Origin: a virus
IMG/VR virus record: IMGVR_UViG_3300037041_001875
Location: 1 to 64,000 of that record
Direction: 5' to 3' (one strand)
Length of the DNA stretch: 64,000 nt
The notes under the pieces were generated by a model. It did no database searches, was not told the DNA's origin, and worked only from the letters and a program-made list of their open reading frames with translations. This document shows positions 22,952 to 31,427 of the stretch, in pieces; position 1 is the stretch's first letter, and each line of letters opens with the position of its first letter. The position numbers were made by a program, and so were the translations under genes.

Positions 22952-22965
22952 TGTCAACCAAAAAA
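22952..22965 (-). promoter_or_regulatory. T-tract/TTGACA element, likely promoter of the SSB-like gene
   Basis: On the minus strand this reads TTTTTTGGTTGACA, identical over 14 bases to the element upstream of the helicase gene (29349-29362) and close to that at 31384-31397. The -35 box is perfect, but no good -10 lies at 16-18 bp. Confidence 0.4.
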
Positions 22966-22973
22966 TACACCCG

Positions 22974-23576
22974 TTAGGATTTTCGCAAACTGTTCAGAAT
23001 ACTAAAAGTTATTTTTGCTGTAGCACGAGCATCCTCTAAAGCATCGTGAGCATGCGACAGTTCAATTTTCATATTTTTTGCCGTTGTTTCCAGCTTGTAA
23101 TCTAGCGGCTCTATATTATGAACTGCAAAGTACAACATAACGAATTGCATCGTGTCCCATACGCGCATATCCATCGGCAAGAATATATTCACAAACCGGC
23201 ATACGTTTAGAATGAATGGGTGGTCAAACTTCGCCGCGTTATAGCCACAACCTTGCACGACGTAATAACTTTTCCCCGATTTGGCTATACGTTTTTGATC
23301 CGTGAACCGGCCGACCCATCCAGCAAACCTTTGCAGGGCCATAGCACTATGAACGCCTTCCAGGCCCCATATTTCTGGGTCGTAACAGTTATTAAAACCC
23401 GATTCTTTCATCTTAATTAACGATTGGACACCCTTTTCAGTGGGTAAAAGCTTGACTTCAAAACTAGAAATCTCTTTTCCTGTAATACTATCCATACAAA
23501 TAGCGCCTATTTGTATGATTTCATCTTTGGAAACGTCTACACCCGTCGTTTCAAGGTCAAAAATTACTACGTTCAT
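22974..23576 (-). CDS. DnaQ-like 3'-5' exonuclease (DEDDh)
   Basis: The 200-aa protein has exo I VIFDLETTGVD (Asp-x-Glu near residues 6-8), exo II GYNAAKFDHPF (Asp near 118) and exo III HAHDALEDA (His and Asp near 176-181). This is the DEDDh order of DNA polymerase III epsilon-type exonucleases. It would trim 3' ends during replication or recombination, or degrade host nucleic acid. Its ATG directly follows the stop of the Sak4-like gene. Confidence 0.85.
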   Translation of the reverse strand: MNVVIFDLETTGVDVSKDEIIQIGAICMDSITGKEISSFEVKLLPTEKGVQSLIKMKESGFNNCYDPEIWGLEGVHSAMALQRFAGWVGRFTDQKRIAKSGKSYYVVQGCGYNAAKFDHPFILNVCRFVNIFLPMDMRVWDTMQFVMLYFAVHNIEPLDYKLETTAKNMKIELSHAHDALEDARATAKITFSILNSLRKS

Positions 23577-24299
23577 TTATCTGCCCTCAATTTTGGCGCA
23601 GGATTCGAGGCCCAATATTTCTGCGAAGTCGTCGTAATGAGGCGACGGCCCTATACGGGCGAATCCAGCATTGTTTGCGTGAGCTCGAGCGAGGCGCATG
23701 CGCGCTGGCCACGTGCCAAATTTGCGCCCGTGGACGTACCATTCGAGGCCCTTAGTTCCCATGTCCTTCACGTCACTGTACAATAGCAGGTCTGCGTTAC
23801 CTGGAAAGAAATTCTTGGAGTCGCCCTTGAGAGTGAAGGTGCGCTCCTTGTCCGAATGGCAAATCCAAATTGAATGAATCGGCCATTTTTTGATGGTTGT
23901 CATAAGATGCACGAAGAAGCTCGTAAATTTGCCCCAGTGCTCCCACTCGAGTTTGTTGACCTTGAACTCCTTCTTAATCTCGTCTTCGAATAGGAGCTGT
24001 GTTATCGTTAGGTTGTCCAACACGAGAGTCTTACAAGCCAGCTCGCCGCTCTCAATGGCTTTGCCGAGCGCTTCGAGTTGCACTTTCAAGTCTTCCATGC
24101 TCTTGAAAAAGACCACGGGCAGATTGAAGTCAGCCAAGGTCCGCATTTCTCCCCGAGCAATGGTAGGCACCAGGAACACCGGATAGGGCCATGTCCCAGC
24201 GAAGTGCGTCTTACCGGCGCCATTCTCACCGTACAATAGAACGTTGTACGTTGCATCTGATAGCAGATCCGACGTGCTGGACAATCGCAAATTACCCAT
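23577..24299 (-). CDS. Sak4-like RecA-fold ATPase
   Basis: The 240-aa protein has Walker A YGENGAGKTH (about 23-32), then PVFLVPTIARGE (where Sak4-type proteins have ...fldtE.G), Walker B TLVLDNLT (about 92-99) and a sensor-like IWICHS strand. Phage Sak4/AAA_24 proteins are single-domain RecA relatives promoting single-strand annealing recombination with an SSB. The neighbouring SSB-like, exonuclease and PD-(D/E)XK genes fit. It is also the only intact P-loop that could be considered for packaging, but context argues for recombination. Confidence 0.75.
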   Translation of the reverse strand: MGNLRLSSTSDLLSDATYNVLLYGENGAGKTHFAGTWPYPVFLVPTIARGEMRTLADFNLPVVFFKSMEDLKVQLEALGKAIESGELACKTLVLDNLTITQLLFEDEIKKEFKVNKLEWEHWGKFTSFFVHLMTTIKKWPIHSIWICHSDKERTFTLKGDSKNFFPGNADLLLYSDVKDMGTKGLEWYVHGRKFGTWPARMRLARAHANNAGFARIGPSPHYDDFAEILGLESCAKIEGR

Positions 24300-25195
24300 T
24301 AAAATTCGCTCCGATCCTTCTTACGCAAGCCGTCCATCGAGTCTCTAAGGCACATGCCCATGTATTCGCACGTCCGGTTCCACATGACGCAATTGTGCAT
24401 GCGCTGTGGCCACTTCCCGAAGTGGAAACACTCTTCCAATTCCCAGGAAATTTTCTTCATGGATCTTTCCCAGGCTTTGAGCATCTCGTCAGGAATGACC
24501 ACCTCTTCTTGGTAAATCATGACCTCGCGTTCATGCTTTACGATCTGGTCAACCATGAAGGCTCGCAAGTCACCACGATCACACTTTTTCCAAAGCCAAA
24601 CTTGCCCCAGAAATTGGGGGTTCAGCTTGTAGCTGTCAAGCAGTACGGTAGACCTTCTCGCCGCGGTCTTGTGCTCGCAGATGGTCGGCCGGCCCTGGAC
24701 TTGGATGACCGCGTCTAGGCGTGCCGAGTAATGGAAGGGCTTCTTCACCTCGAGCGCGAGCTCGACGTGCAAAATGTCTGACTCCTGTATCTTGAGCACG
24801 CCCCCCGGACCCCAAAAGCGCGCCCATGCCGATAACAGTCGACGTGCCTCGTTGGCAGTCACGGGCGCCACGGTAGAAGCCAGGTCGACGACATACCAGA
24901 GCGAAGCCCAGAAGGCCTCGTCACCATCCTGCCACGCGAGCAGCGCTTGGGCAATGGCCTCGTGAACCAGTCCGCCGAGTTCGAGTGCAGGAAAGAGCTC
25001 GACCGTGGTCAATCGCTTCACGAACTGATAGAAATACCTCTTCGGGCAGCGAACGAACTCGGCCCACTTGGAATTTCCCATGAGCGAAGGCCCACCGGCC
25101 AAATCTTCTTTTCGAAAAGCAGTTTGCCAGCTCGGCTCTTGCGCGAGCAGGCCACCTTTGACGTCAACGCCTGAAAAGTCTACTCCAAATTTCAC
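24299..25195 (-). CDS. PD-(D/E)XK nuclease with likely Fe-S cluster (Cas4/RecB family)
   Basis: The 298-aa protein has FVRCPKRYFYQF near residue 50, a GGLVHEAIAQAL helix, the nuclease core RLDAVIQVQGRPTICEHKTA (Asp...Glu-x-Lys, about 177-195) and three C-terminal cysteines (NCVMWNRTCEYMGMC). One N-terminal and three C-terminal Cys is the [4Fe-4S] layout of Cas4 and AddB. It is likely an exonuclease working with the Sak4-like ATPase. The start is the GTG at 25195, which shares bases with the upstream TAG; the longer frame lies over the neighbour. Confidence 0.8.
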   Translation of the reverse strand: MKFGVDFSGVDVKGGLLAQEPSWQTAFRKEDLAGGPSLMGNSKWAEFVRCPKRYFYQFVKRLTTVELFPALELGGLVHEAIAQALLAWQDGDEAFWASLWYVVDLASTVAPVTANEARRLLSAWARFWGPGGVLKIQESDILHVELALEVKKPFHYSARLDAVIQVQGRPTICEHKTAARRSTVLLDSYKLNPQFLGQVWLWKKCDRGDLRAFMVDQIVKHEREVMIYQEEVVIPDEMLKAWERSMKKISWELEECFHFGKWPQRMHNCVMWNRTCEYMGMCLRDSMDGLRKKDRSEF

Positions 25196-25578
25196 TATGC
25201 CCTCGGCCCGTTTCCTGCCGGAACGCTCACTATGAGCGGCTGATCCTTTTGTCCCTCGTGTGTGTGTGTCCACGCGGCCTCGACACCCATGCGAACAGTT
25301 GTGGCTAAGAGATCACCGATAGCCTGCAACTGGGCTTGGAGCTCTTCCCGTGTCTCGACGGTCTGCACAACGGCCGCGGCGACAAAGCGAGCAGCAGCGT
25401 AGCCCAAAGCGACCAAACCATGCAACGTCGGCATCTCGCCGCCAAATGCTTTAATCAGTTCAGTCGTCGCGGTCATCGAAAATTGATTTAGGCCAATAGC
25501 AGAAGGAACACCATTCTCGGGCGTTTTCGCCATCAAATACCTAGTAGCTTCAGCCACCACTTGCTTTGTGCTAGTCAC
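25195..25578 (-). CDS. Hypothetical 127-aa helical protein
   Basis: The protein begins MTSTKQVVAEATRYLM. It is all-helical with an Ala-rich middle (LGYAAARFVAAAVVQTVETREELQAQL), amphipathic rather than membrane-spanning. It lies in the recombination group and overlaps both neighbours slightly. Unknown. Confidence 0.65.
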   Translation of the reverse strand: MTSTKQVVAEATRYLMAKTPENGVPSAIGLNQFSMTATTELIKAFGGEMPTLHGLVALGYAAARFVAAAVVQTVETREELQAQLQAIGDLLATTVRMGVEAAWTHTHEGQKDQPLIVSVPAGNGPRA

Positions 25579-25951
25579 TTAGCATCTCCCTTTCGTTGTT
25601 AAATGCGATGTAAACGAATTTACCAATTTTCTTTCGGCACTCTTTACAGCAATCCGACAAATCCGCCAGTGACCTTCCAATATTTATCGTGACCGATCCA
25701 TACCATCGGGCGAAAGCGAGGCACTCCGCTGCGCTCAGGGGGCTATCGAGCTTTCCGCCTCTTGCCATGATCTCGTCCTCGAGCTCCTTATGCCGTGCGT
25801 AAATACTTGAAATGTCTATTACTTGCTGCAACAGGTACTTTCGAATATCTCTTCCCTTGCGGAGATTTGCCACGAGCCGATGGATTTCGCAATGCTCCCG
25901 ACACAGATGCCGAGTACACATGATCCTTGGATTGGCCATCCACATACGCAT
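25571..25951 (-). CDS. T4 EndoV-like (pyrimidine-dimer glycosylase-type) protein
   Basis: The 126-aa protein begins MRMWMANPRIMC and contains HLCREHCEIHRLVANLRKGRD, IYARHKELEDEI and MARGGKLDSPL. The HLxxEhxEihRl...RHxxLxxEmxxRG-x-SPL order matches phage proteins related to T4 endonuclease V (HLMAEYRELPRVFGAVRK). T4 EndoV excises UV dimers through an N-terminal amine. Here the mature N-terminus would be different, so activity is uncertain. A C-terminal CCKEC adds a possible metal site. GGGGAGG seven bases upstream fixes this start. Confidence 0.55.
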   Translation of the reverse strand: MRMWMANPRIMCTRHLCREHCEIHRLVANLRKGRDIRKYLLQQVIDISSIYARHKELEDEIMARGGKLDSPLSAAECLAFARWYGSVTINIGRSLADLSDCCKECRKKIGKFVYIAFNNEREMLSD

Positions 25952-25980
25952 CTCTACACCTCCCCAAGACACCGAAGGTG

Positions 25981-26433
25981 TCATGTTGGCGTCACCGTTA
26001 TGTTTGGGTCTTCATAGAGCAGTCTTCTTGAGAGCTCCTCGACGACCTTCTCGTGCATCTCGTTTGCTTCCAAGTCTGTCTCGCGCTCGCATTCTGGGAG
26101 CTTCCAAGGGCTTTTAAACCTAACAGGTTTTGTAACGTCAATCTCCCAATAAGGATCATCCCACAGGGCCATAAAAGCAGCAGTTTCATAGTAATGATCA
26201 ACCCCAATTTTAATCGGTTCAGTACAACCAAATGGAGAATCAAAATCTATTTGGTTTCCCACGGTAGAAATTACTATACGTTTTTCTCCGTATTCTAACA
26301 AGGTGTTTCGCCTAAAACCACATTTTGTAGCATTACAAAAATGCCCTGCCCAGCCTCGCTCAGTCCTTACAATTAAGCCTGGACGGTGTATTTCGTTGTC
26401 AGGTTTAGTGCCACAGTCAAAAAAGTAGTTAGG
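25981..26433 (-). CDS. Hypothetical 150-aa protein
   Basis: The start at 26433 (MPNYFFDCGTKPDNE) overlaps the preceding stop by five bases. Aromatic, beta-rich N-terminal half with Cys residues (HFCNATKCGF) and a Glu-rich C-terminal helix. No family recognised. Confidence 0.65.
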   Translation of the reverse strand, partial: PNYFFDCGTKPDNEIHRPGLIVRTERGWAGHFCNATKCGFRRNTLLEYGEKRIVISTVGNQIDFDSPFGCTEPIKIGVDHYYETAAFMALWDDPYWEIDVTKPVRFKSPWKLPECERETDLEANEMHEKVVEELSRRLLYEDPNITVTPT

Positions 26434-26698
26434 CATCTTCTTTGCCTTCAACCGCAGGCATTACCGGAACCCTACCCGTCAACGCGACGAATCTCACGTA
26501 CTTGTCGAGCTCCGCTTGCTTTGCGTTGAATGCAACGGCAATGAAGCCCATGTTCATGACAACGGTCATGAGCAATGTAGCCATGGGCCAGCCAATGGAG
26601 TCAAGATGGAAAACAGCATAGAACGCAAGACCCCCTAAGACGGCTTCCATGATGAGAAACGCTAAGAATTTCTTGCTCTTGTGCCATACCTTTTCCAT
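26429..26698 (-). CDS. Small two-helix membrane protein
   Basis: This 89-aa protein has two membrane helices (about residues 11-32 and 37-58) with a short turn and a charged C-terminal tail. Holin-like topology, but it sits among recombination genes far from the wall hydrolases, so a holin call would be a guess. Confidence 0.65.
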   Translation of the reverse strand: MEKVWHKSKKFLAFLIMEAVLGGLAFYAVFHLDSIGWPMATLLMTVVMNMGFIAVAFNAKQAELDKYVRFVALTGRVPVMPAVEGKEDA

Positions 26699-26705
26699 TT
26701 TGCTC

Positions 26706-27341
26706 CTATCGCACCCGTAGGTGTACTTTGTCTGTTACCAGTCTTGCAAACTGTATTGTCTTATCGCCCTCTTTCAATGCTACTAGTAATGCTCTTTTAT
26801 CCACTTCAAGCTTGACACGAAGGAACTTCGGAGGCCAGTCCAAATCAATCATGTTCGGTTTCTTCAATACCGAAAATGTAAATGGGTTTGTACCATCCCA
26901 AAGGTGTTCCATCCCTTCAAGAACACAAGAATTAATGAACTTTTCCTCGTTGTCCACGGCCACGCTATCAGGGCTCTTCTGCACTGCGGCCGTGAAATTT
27001 AACGTCTTGAGCTTGTCAATGCTAACCGTGATCATTGCTCCCAAGACGTAGTCTTCCAGGCGAGCTGCTTGATTTTTCAAGACCTTGGCTCGGTCGGCGA
27101 AGGTCTTTGACCTCTCGGCCCAGACCCCGGCTTGCGCCTCGGCTTCTCGAGCGACCCAAAGACACCGGTCGACCTTGTCGGCGAGGCTCGTCTCGCATGC
27201 GGTGAGCTCCTCTTCGAGCTCGGGCGTGACTTCGCCCTCGAGGTCGTCTATGGAGTGAAGCACCTTCCGCAGATCGTCTATGATTTCGGTTAAGGTTCGC
27301 TTCTTCGGTTTCGGTTGCTCGATGATTTCCACAGCTTCCAT
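26706..27341 (-). CDS. Gp157-like phage protein
   Basis: The 211-aa protein has an extended N-terminal coiled coil (about 20-100, with the ERSKTFADRAKVLKNQAARLEDYV helix) followed by a short beta part with the KSPDSVAV segment. This matches the siphovirus Gp157 family (helix bundle, then TxxFxxxxxxS-xxVxV). Family members occur next to phage recombination genes; some are reported to confer phage resistance. The start at 27341 follows AGAGG. Confidence 0.6.
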   Translation of the reverse strand: MEAVEIIEQPKPKKRTLTEIIDDLRKVLHSIDDLEGEVTPELEEELTACETSLADKVDRCLWVAREAEAQAGVWAERSKTFADRAKVLKNQAARLEDYVLGAMITVSIDKLKTLNFTAAVQKSPDSVAVDNEEKFINSCVLEGMEHLWDGTNPFTFSVLKKPNMIDLDWPPKFLRVKLEVDKRALLVALKEGDKTIQFARLVTDKVHLRVR

Positions 27342-27342
27342 A

Positions 27343-27678
27343 TTAAGCACCCTCTTTCTTTTGTTCTTCTATATCTAAGGCTGTTAATTCGTCGACACTT
27401 ATCTCTTGTAGCATCGCTTGATTGTTAACGTAAATAACTCGATGGACACCATGAGCTATATCGTCCCTATAAGGAAATCTATCCAATGTTTCCATTCCAA
27501 TGAACATGACCGTGCTAGGGGCTTCTTCGAAGAAGAACCGCGAAGTATATTCGTCGCCCTCTTCCACGATGTGACGTATCGCCGATTCCGTGGCAATAAT
27601 GTCAGAAGAATCGTCTAGTAGGATATTGAAAGTCCTACGCTGAGCCTTACGCACCAGGATTCGTACAATTTTCTTCAT
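27343..27678 (-). CDS. Hypothetical 111-aa protein
   Basis: The protein begins MKKIVRILVRKAQRRTF, alpha/beta, acidic towards the end. Overlaps the helicase gene by 32 bases and ends two bases before the Gp157-like start. No recognisable motif. Confidence 0.65.
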   Translation of the reverse strand: MKKIVRILVRKAQRRTFNILLDDSSDIIATESAIRHIVEEGDEYTSRFFFEEAPSTVMFIGMETLDRFPYRDDIAHGVHRVIYVNNQAMLQEISVDELTALDIEEQKKEGA

Positions 27679-29281
27679 AGTCCGATCCCATTAACATACG
27701 TTTCGCCGCCCTGGCAACAATTTCTTGCTCAGTCAAGTGAGAATTTTCGGAATCGAGCAGAAGCCGCATCTGAGCTAGAGATCCGTCTTCGCCAAGAGCG
27801 CCCTCGGACTCCTCTTGCTTCTGGGCGAGGGACAGCGCCATGGCCTCGTCCACGGTCCCAGGGACCACATAGTAGTCAGTCCACAGATCGGGGTAGAACG
27901 AGCCGAAGCGATGGTGACGCTTCTCCGCTTGGATGAGATTCAACGGTGTCCAGTCGAGGTCCACGAACTGGGCAGCTCGAGCGTTTGACAGGGAGATGCC
28001 CGTGGACGCGGCCGCGACCGACGCTATCAGAGCTCGAGGCTCGCGCAGCTTGTCGGGCGAGCCCCACTCCTCGAGGATACGGGTGCGCTTGGCCGTGGGC
28101 GCGTCGCCGGTCATGACGTCGACCGGGACACCGAAGGCTTTGATGCGCTCTTCCAAGATCTTGGCGGTCTCTCGGAACCAGATCCACCAAACCACTCGAT
28201 GATGCGTGAGCTGAATATGCCCCACCGGGACGGCTCGAGCTTTTTCGGCCGAAATGTGTTGACGCAGTTCGTTGATGATGGTAAGGTGCGCGCCGCTCGG
28301 GGCAGACACACCATTCAATATTTCAGCCAGGGTCGGGAACTTTCTAGCGACGCGAAGCTCGTGAACGGTTCGATGGTGCACTGGGACCGGAATGTTCATT
28401 TGCTCGCGGGTCCGTTTGTAGACGACCTCGGTGAGCCTCGAGGCAAGCTCGTCCACATTTGTTCGGCCTGTATCAATCATGCCGCCATAAGGGCTCGGCG
28501 ACGCACCACAATATCGAGCTCGAAATTCGTTGCGTCCGCCAAAAGCTCTTCCGCAAGCTGCATCGAGCAACCCCCACAAGCTGACCATTCGGTTCCGCAT
28601 GGGTGTGGCCGTGATCAAGATGGTCCTGTCTCGAGGAATACCTCGAAAGGCTTGGCTCCAAGTCACGTACTTGTTGCTCACCGTGTGCGCCTCGTCGCAC
28701 AGCACTGCGCCCATGCGGTGTCGCGTGAAGTACCCCGCGAGACGGTCGGCCTGGGAATAGGGCAGGATGTAACAGTCGGTCTTGCCGGCCTTGAGCGAGG
28801 CCTTGAGATCTTCAGCGTTGACACAGACATGAAAGGTCCATCCGAGCCGGCGACACTCAGTGCGCCACACGTCGATGACACTCACTGGCACACCCACGAC
28901 AATGGGAAGGTCTACCGCAGCCGTGGCCGTCGCGGTCTTCCCGCCGCCGAGGTCCAGAGCCAAAATAGCTCCGTGGCGTTGGCGTAACCAAGCCACGGCT
29001 TCGATCTGGAAGGGACGCAACCACTCTCGGGATGCTAGTGGAATAGCGTGGTGGTCGTCGAGTTGCGCCCCCAAAGGGGAAAGCCCGGACAACACGGGCA
29101 GGTGGCTCCGATGGACATCGACTTTCAAGGACTCGGGTGGCACTGAGTTGAACCAGCCTTGGTGAGGGGAAGCCCCCATAACCCTTATCCCAGGAATATT
29201 GGATAGACCCCTAGCGGTGCTAGCATAACGTTTGATTTCTTCAGTGTCAAGAGCCCACCAGTCGTTTCCGATCAATTTCAT
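27647..29281 (-). CDS. SNF2-type superfamily 2 DNA helicase/translocase
   Basis: The 544-aa protein has all landmarks: Q-like REWLRPFQIEAVAWL, Walker A ALDLGGGKTAT, DEAH box VLCDEAH, motif III LITATPMRN, motif V ASVAAASTGISLSNA and motif VI QAEKRHHRFG. The GGGKT and QxxxRxxR forms are those of SNF2/phage SF2 proteins. Likely a replication-fork or recombination translocase. ATG at 29281 with GGAGG seven bases upstream; the GTG two codons earlier is too close. First gene of the 20-kb leftward operon. Confidence 0.85.
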   Translation of the reverse strand: MKLIGNDWWALDTEEIKRYASTARGLSNIPGIRVMGASPHQGWFNSVPPESLKVDVHRSHLPVLSGLSPLGAQLDDHHAIPLASREWLRPFQIEAVAWLRQRHGAILALDLGGGKTATATAAVDLPIVVGVPVSVIDVWRTECRRLGWTFHVCVNAEDLKASLKAGKTDCYILPYSQADRLAGYFTRHRMGAVLCDEAHTVSNKYVTWSQAFRGIPRDRTILITATPMRNRMVSLWGLLDAACGRAFGGRNEFRARYCGASPSPYGGMIDTGRTNVDELASRLTEVVYKRTREQMNIPVPVHHRTVHELRVARKFPTLAEILNGVSAPSGAHLTIINELRQHISAEKARAVPVGHIQLTHHRVVWWIWFRETAKILEERIKAFGVPVDVMTGDAPTAKRTRILEEWGSPDKLREPRALIASVAAASTGISLSNARAAQFVDLDWTPLNLIQAEKRHHRFGSFYPDLWTDYYVVPGTVDEAMALSLAQKQEESEGALGEDGSLAQMRLLLDSENSHLTEQEIVARAAKRMLMGSDYEENCTNPGA

Positions 29282-29325
29282 GCTCACACCTCCACTAAAT
29301 GACCTCTAATTTCAAGGGGTACCCT

Positions 29326-29362
29326 GTTTTAATGGGGCTAGAAACATATGTCAACCAAAAAA
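29326..29362 (-). promoter_or_regulatory. Promoter of the leftward replication operon
   Basis: On the minus strand: T6 tract, TTGACA (29354-29349), 17-bp spacer, TAAAAC (29331-29326). Transcription would start about 30 bases before the helicase ribosome site. Confidence 0.6.
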
Positions 29363-29387
29363 CTCCCTTGCGCCCCAAAGGGCGGCT

Positions 29388-30653
29388 GTGCTACCCAAGC
29401 GCATGCGGAAAAAATTAGGCTCTCCTATCCCAAAATGGGCTATAAGTCAACAGGATATTGTTGACGTGAACCTACCTATTGGATTTCTAAGGGATTTTAT
29501 TGATTACGTTGAGCTATGTACTGACGCTCCTAGAGTTTTTGCGCTTGGAACAGGGCTAGGTATATTAGCCGTTGCGTGTGGTAAATGCAACGTTGTCGTT
29601 AAAAGTTCCGATCCTAAGCTAGAGTCTATTTTGCCCATTCGTCTATGGCAAGCGCTACTTGGAACGTCGGGACAAAGAAAATCTAAAGTAATGGATTTAG
29701 GTGTCGGATTATTACAACGCACAAATCATACTTTTTTATTGCCCGATGATGGCTCAGTAGAAGCTTGGCATGACGAGATGGTTGAGCAACCCATATCTTT
29801 AATGTATCAAGAAGAGTTGTCAGGGTTATTTGATGCTCAACAGAGGTCATATAGTAATGGATTGCAATCTTGGATGTTAAAGTTATGGTCTGGCACAGAT
29901 AAAGACAGGAAAACTAAAGGTGGTGGTATTAAATCCATAGTACGACCTAGATTAAATGTTCTTGGGGCCATACCTCCTGATGTGTTTCTGAAAAAAACTA
30001 GATCAACTGATTGGAGAAGTGGATACCTTCCACGGTTTTTATATTGGGGCGGCGCTAGAGAAGAATGGGCAGATAACTGCTACAATGCTCCTAAACAAGA
30101 ACTATTCTTATCTGAGCAATTAAAACAGGTTCATTTTAATAGTGATGGTAATATAATAATACCCCATCTGATTAGCAAAATGCTATCAGAATGGTTTTAT
30201 GACACAATAGAATCAAAAAGGGAAGATTTTTTAGAAGATACTTATGCAGGACTGCTAAGACTTCAAGAAGTAGGTCATATTATAGCCGCTTTGGTGGCAT
30301 TATCACGATCTATGAGAATTGTTAGTAAAGTGTCTTCAACACGACTTCTTGTATTAGAGAGTGATATGAGTGTAGCAATTAAGATTCTTAACTTATGTAA
30401 GAAAACGATTGAATCTATATCCAGCAGAGCGAATAAAGACGGTGTATCGGTTATTGAAGAATCCATAGTCGACCTTTTAATCGGGAACTCCGCAGGGTTA
30501 ACCGCAAGAGAAGTGGTCAGTAAATTACCTATGTCCTATGATGCCGCTTCTAAACATTTGAAAAGCTTAGCAACCGCCGGGATAGTATCAGTGACTTTTC
30601 GCCCCGGGCCTAGTAGAGGCAGGCCGTCTAATGTTTACAAATATAGTGAATAA
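29388..30653 (+). CDS. DUF3987-like replication protein with C-terminal winged helix
   Basis: The 421-aa protein has an N-terminal region of the DUF3987 type (phage/plasmid primase-helicase relatives): a helical FIDYVELCTDAPRVFALGTGLGILAV segment, then LLGTSGQRKSK (92-100), a P-loop-like GxSGxxKS in which the Gly before Lys is Arg. The last 70 residues (IGNSAGLTAREVVSKLPMSYDAASKHLKSL...GIV) form a winged helix. It is AT-rich compared with flanking genes and sits just before the repeat array at 31.2 kb, so it is the best candidate initiator. GTG start at 29388 after AAAGGG; the ATG at 29403 is an alternative. Confidence 0.7.
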   Translation: MLPKRMRKKLGSPIPKWAISQQDIVDVNLPIGFLRDFIDYVELCTDAPRVFALGTGLGILAVACGKCNVVVKSSDPKLESILPIRLWQALLGTSGQRKSKVMDLGVGLLQRTNHTFLLPDDGSVEAWHDEMVEQPISLMYQEELSGLFDAQQRSYSNGLQSWMLKLWSGTDKDRKTKGGGIKSIVRPRLNVLGAIPPDVFLKKTRSTDWRSGYLPRFLYWGGAREEWADNCYNAPKQELFLSEQLKQVHFNSDGNIIIPHLISKMLSEWFYDTIESKREDFLEDTYAGLLRLQEVGHIIAALVALSRSMRIVSKVSSTRLLVLESDMSVAIKILNLCKKTIESISSRANKDGVSVIEESIVDLLIGNSAGLTAREVVSKLPMSYDAASKHLKSLATAGIVSVTFRPGPSRGRPSNVYKYSE

Positions 30654-31198
30654 AATCCCCTCGGGAGCGTCGATTTATTTTTGAGCCTCCATAATTTAAA
30701 GCTTAATGATTTCATATTTTTAGGTATTATTTATTTTTTATTTTTTGGAGCCCCCCCTCTCTCTTTCTCTTCTGTATAAATACCCGGGCAGGTATCTCCT
30801 CTACCTGTTCCTATGCACACTATATGCAAGGAACTAAATTGAACATCTCTCGCACCTTCTCACTCTCGCGCTCTCCTTCTTGCGAGCCTCAGATGGCCAG
30901 TTCACAGCTAGTTGAAGCCGTGTACCGTTGTAAACGCCCCACGCGAAGAACTTGGTGGGCGCGTGAACAGATGATCAAACTATGAGAAAATAAAAAAAAT
31001 ATTCTAAATACATATGTAAGAGTGCGAGATCACTGAGGTTGTTTCTTTGTGATTTAACTACTTTTGACTGTTTTTAACCTTATAAACTTGAAATCGTTAA
31101 GCTTTTTGGCCTATATCGCCATGTGATTTTTATGTGTTTTTATGGGTTTTTATGAGGGCATTAATAAGGTAACTCTTAATAAACAGATTGAAACAAAA

Positions 31199-31297
31199 AC
31201 GTTCTAACTGTCGTTACAACGTTGAGACAACGTCTATACGACGTCGTCTCTTAGCTTCAGACGACGTTGTATCTTCGCTTCAAACGACGTTTGTCTC
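31199..31297. repeat. Helically phased ACGT repeats, consensus GACGTTGTCTC
   Basis: ACGT cores start at 31199, 31219, 31230, 31241, 31264 and 31287 (spacings 20, 11, 11, 23, 23). The best units are GAGACAACGTC 31225-31235 (inverted), GACGTCGTCTC 31240-31250, GACGTTGTATC 31263-31273 and GACGTTTGTCTC 31286-31297. Each lies on about the same face of the helix. Confidence 0.65.
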
Positions 31298-31383
31298 GAA
31301 ACTGTGTAAGACCTTCGAAGCATCAAAAGCGATCTGAACAAGAGACGCTGTGAAGGACAAGAAGAAAAGTTGAACCCCGACGC

Positions 31384-31419
31384 TTTTTTGTTTGACACCG
31401 TTGGAAGCTTTGGTAAACT
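31384..31419 (+). promoter_or_regulatory. Likely promoter of the virion operon
   Basis: T6 tract, TTGACA at 31392-31397, 16-bp spacer, TAAACT at 31414-31419. The TTTTTTG(G/T)TTGACA block is shared with two other intergenic sites. It overlaps any start earlier than 31428 for the next gene. Confidence 0.5.
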
Positions 31420-31427
31420 GCTGGGCA

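Larger units (their letters stand above)
30654..31427. promoter_or_regulatory. Candidate origin/control region (774 bp without a firm gene)
   Basis: Contents in order: a hairpin CAGGTA-TCTCCTC-TACCTG near 30795-30815; a weak 30-codon basic frame at 30893-30985 with no good ribosome site; an AT-rich stretch about 30985-31195 with repeated TTTTTATG runs; the ACGT-cored repeat array 31199-31297; and a promoter at 31384-31419. AT-rich DNA beside short phased repeats, next to a replication protein gene, is the layout of an iteron-type origin. Confidence 0.5.

Noticed and set aside
23577-24299. Packaging ATPase
   Set aside because: P-loop and following segments match Sak4-like recombination ATPases, and it sits with SSB, exonuclease and nuclease genes, far from the virion operon.
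30893-30985. 30-codon basic frame as a gene
   Set aside because: No credible ribosome site and no coupling to neighbours; left as part of the control region.
31199-31297. CRISPR array
   Set aside because: Units are about 11 bp, partly inverted, with no spacers of constant length and no cas genes; the Cas4-like nuclease is part of a recombination cluster.
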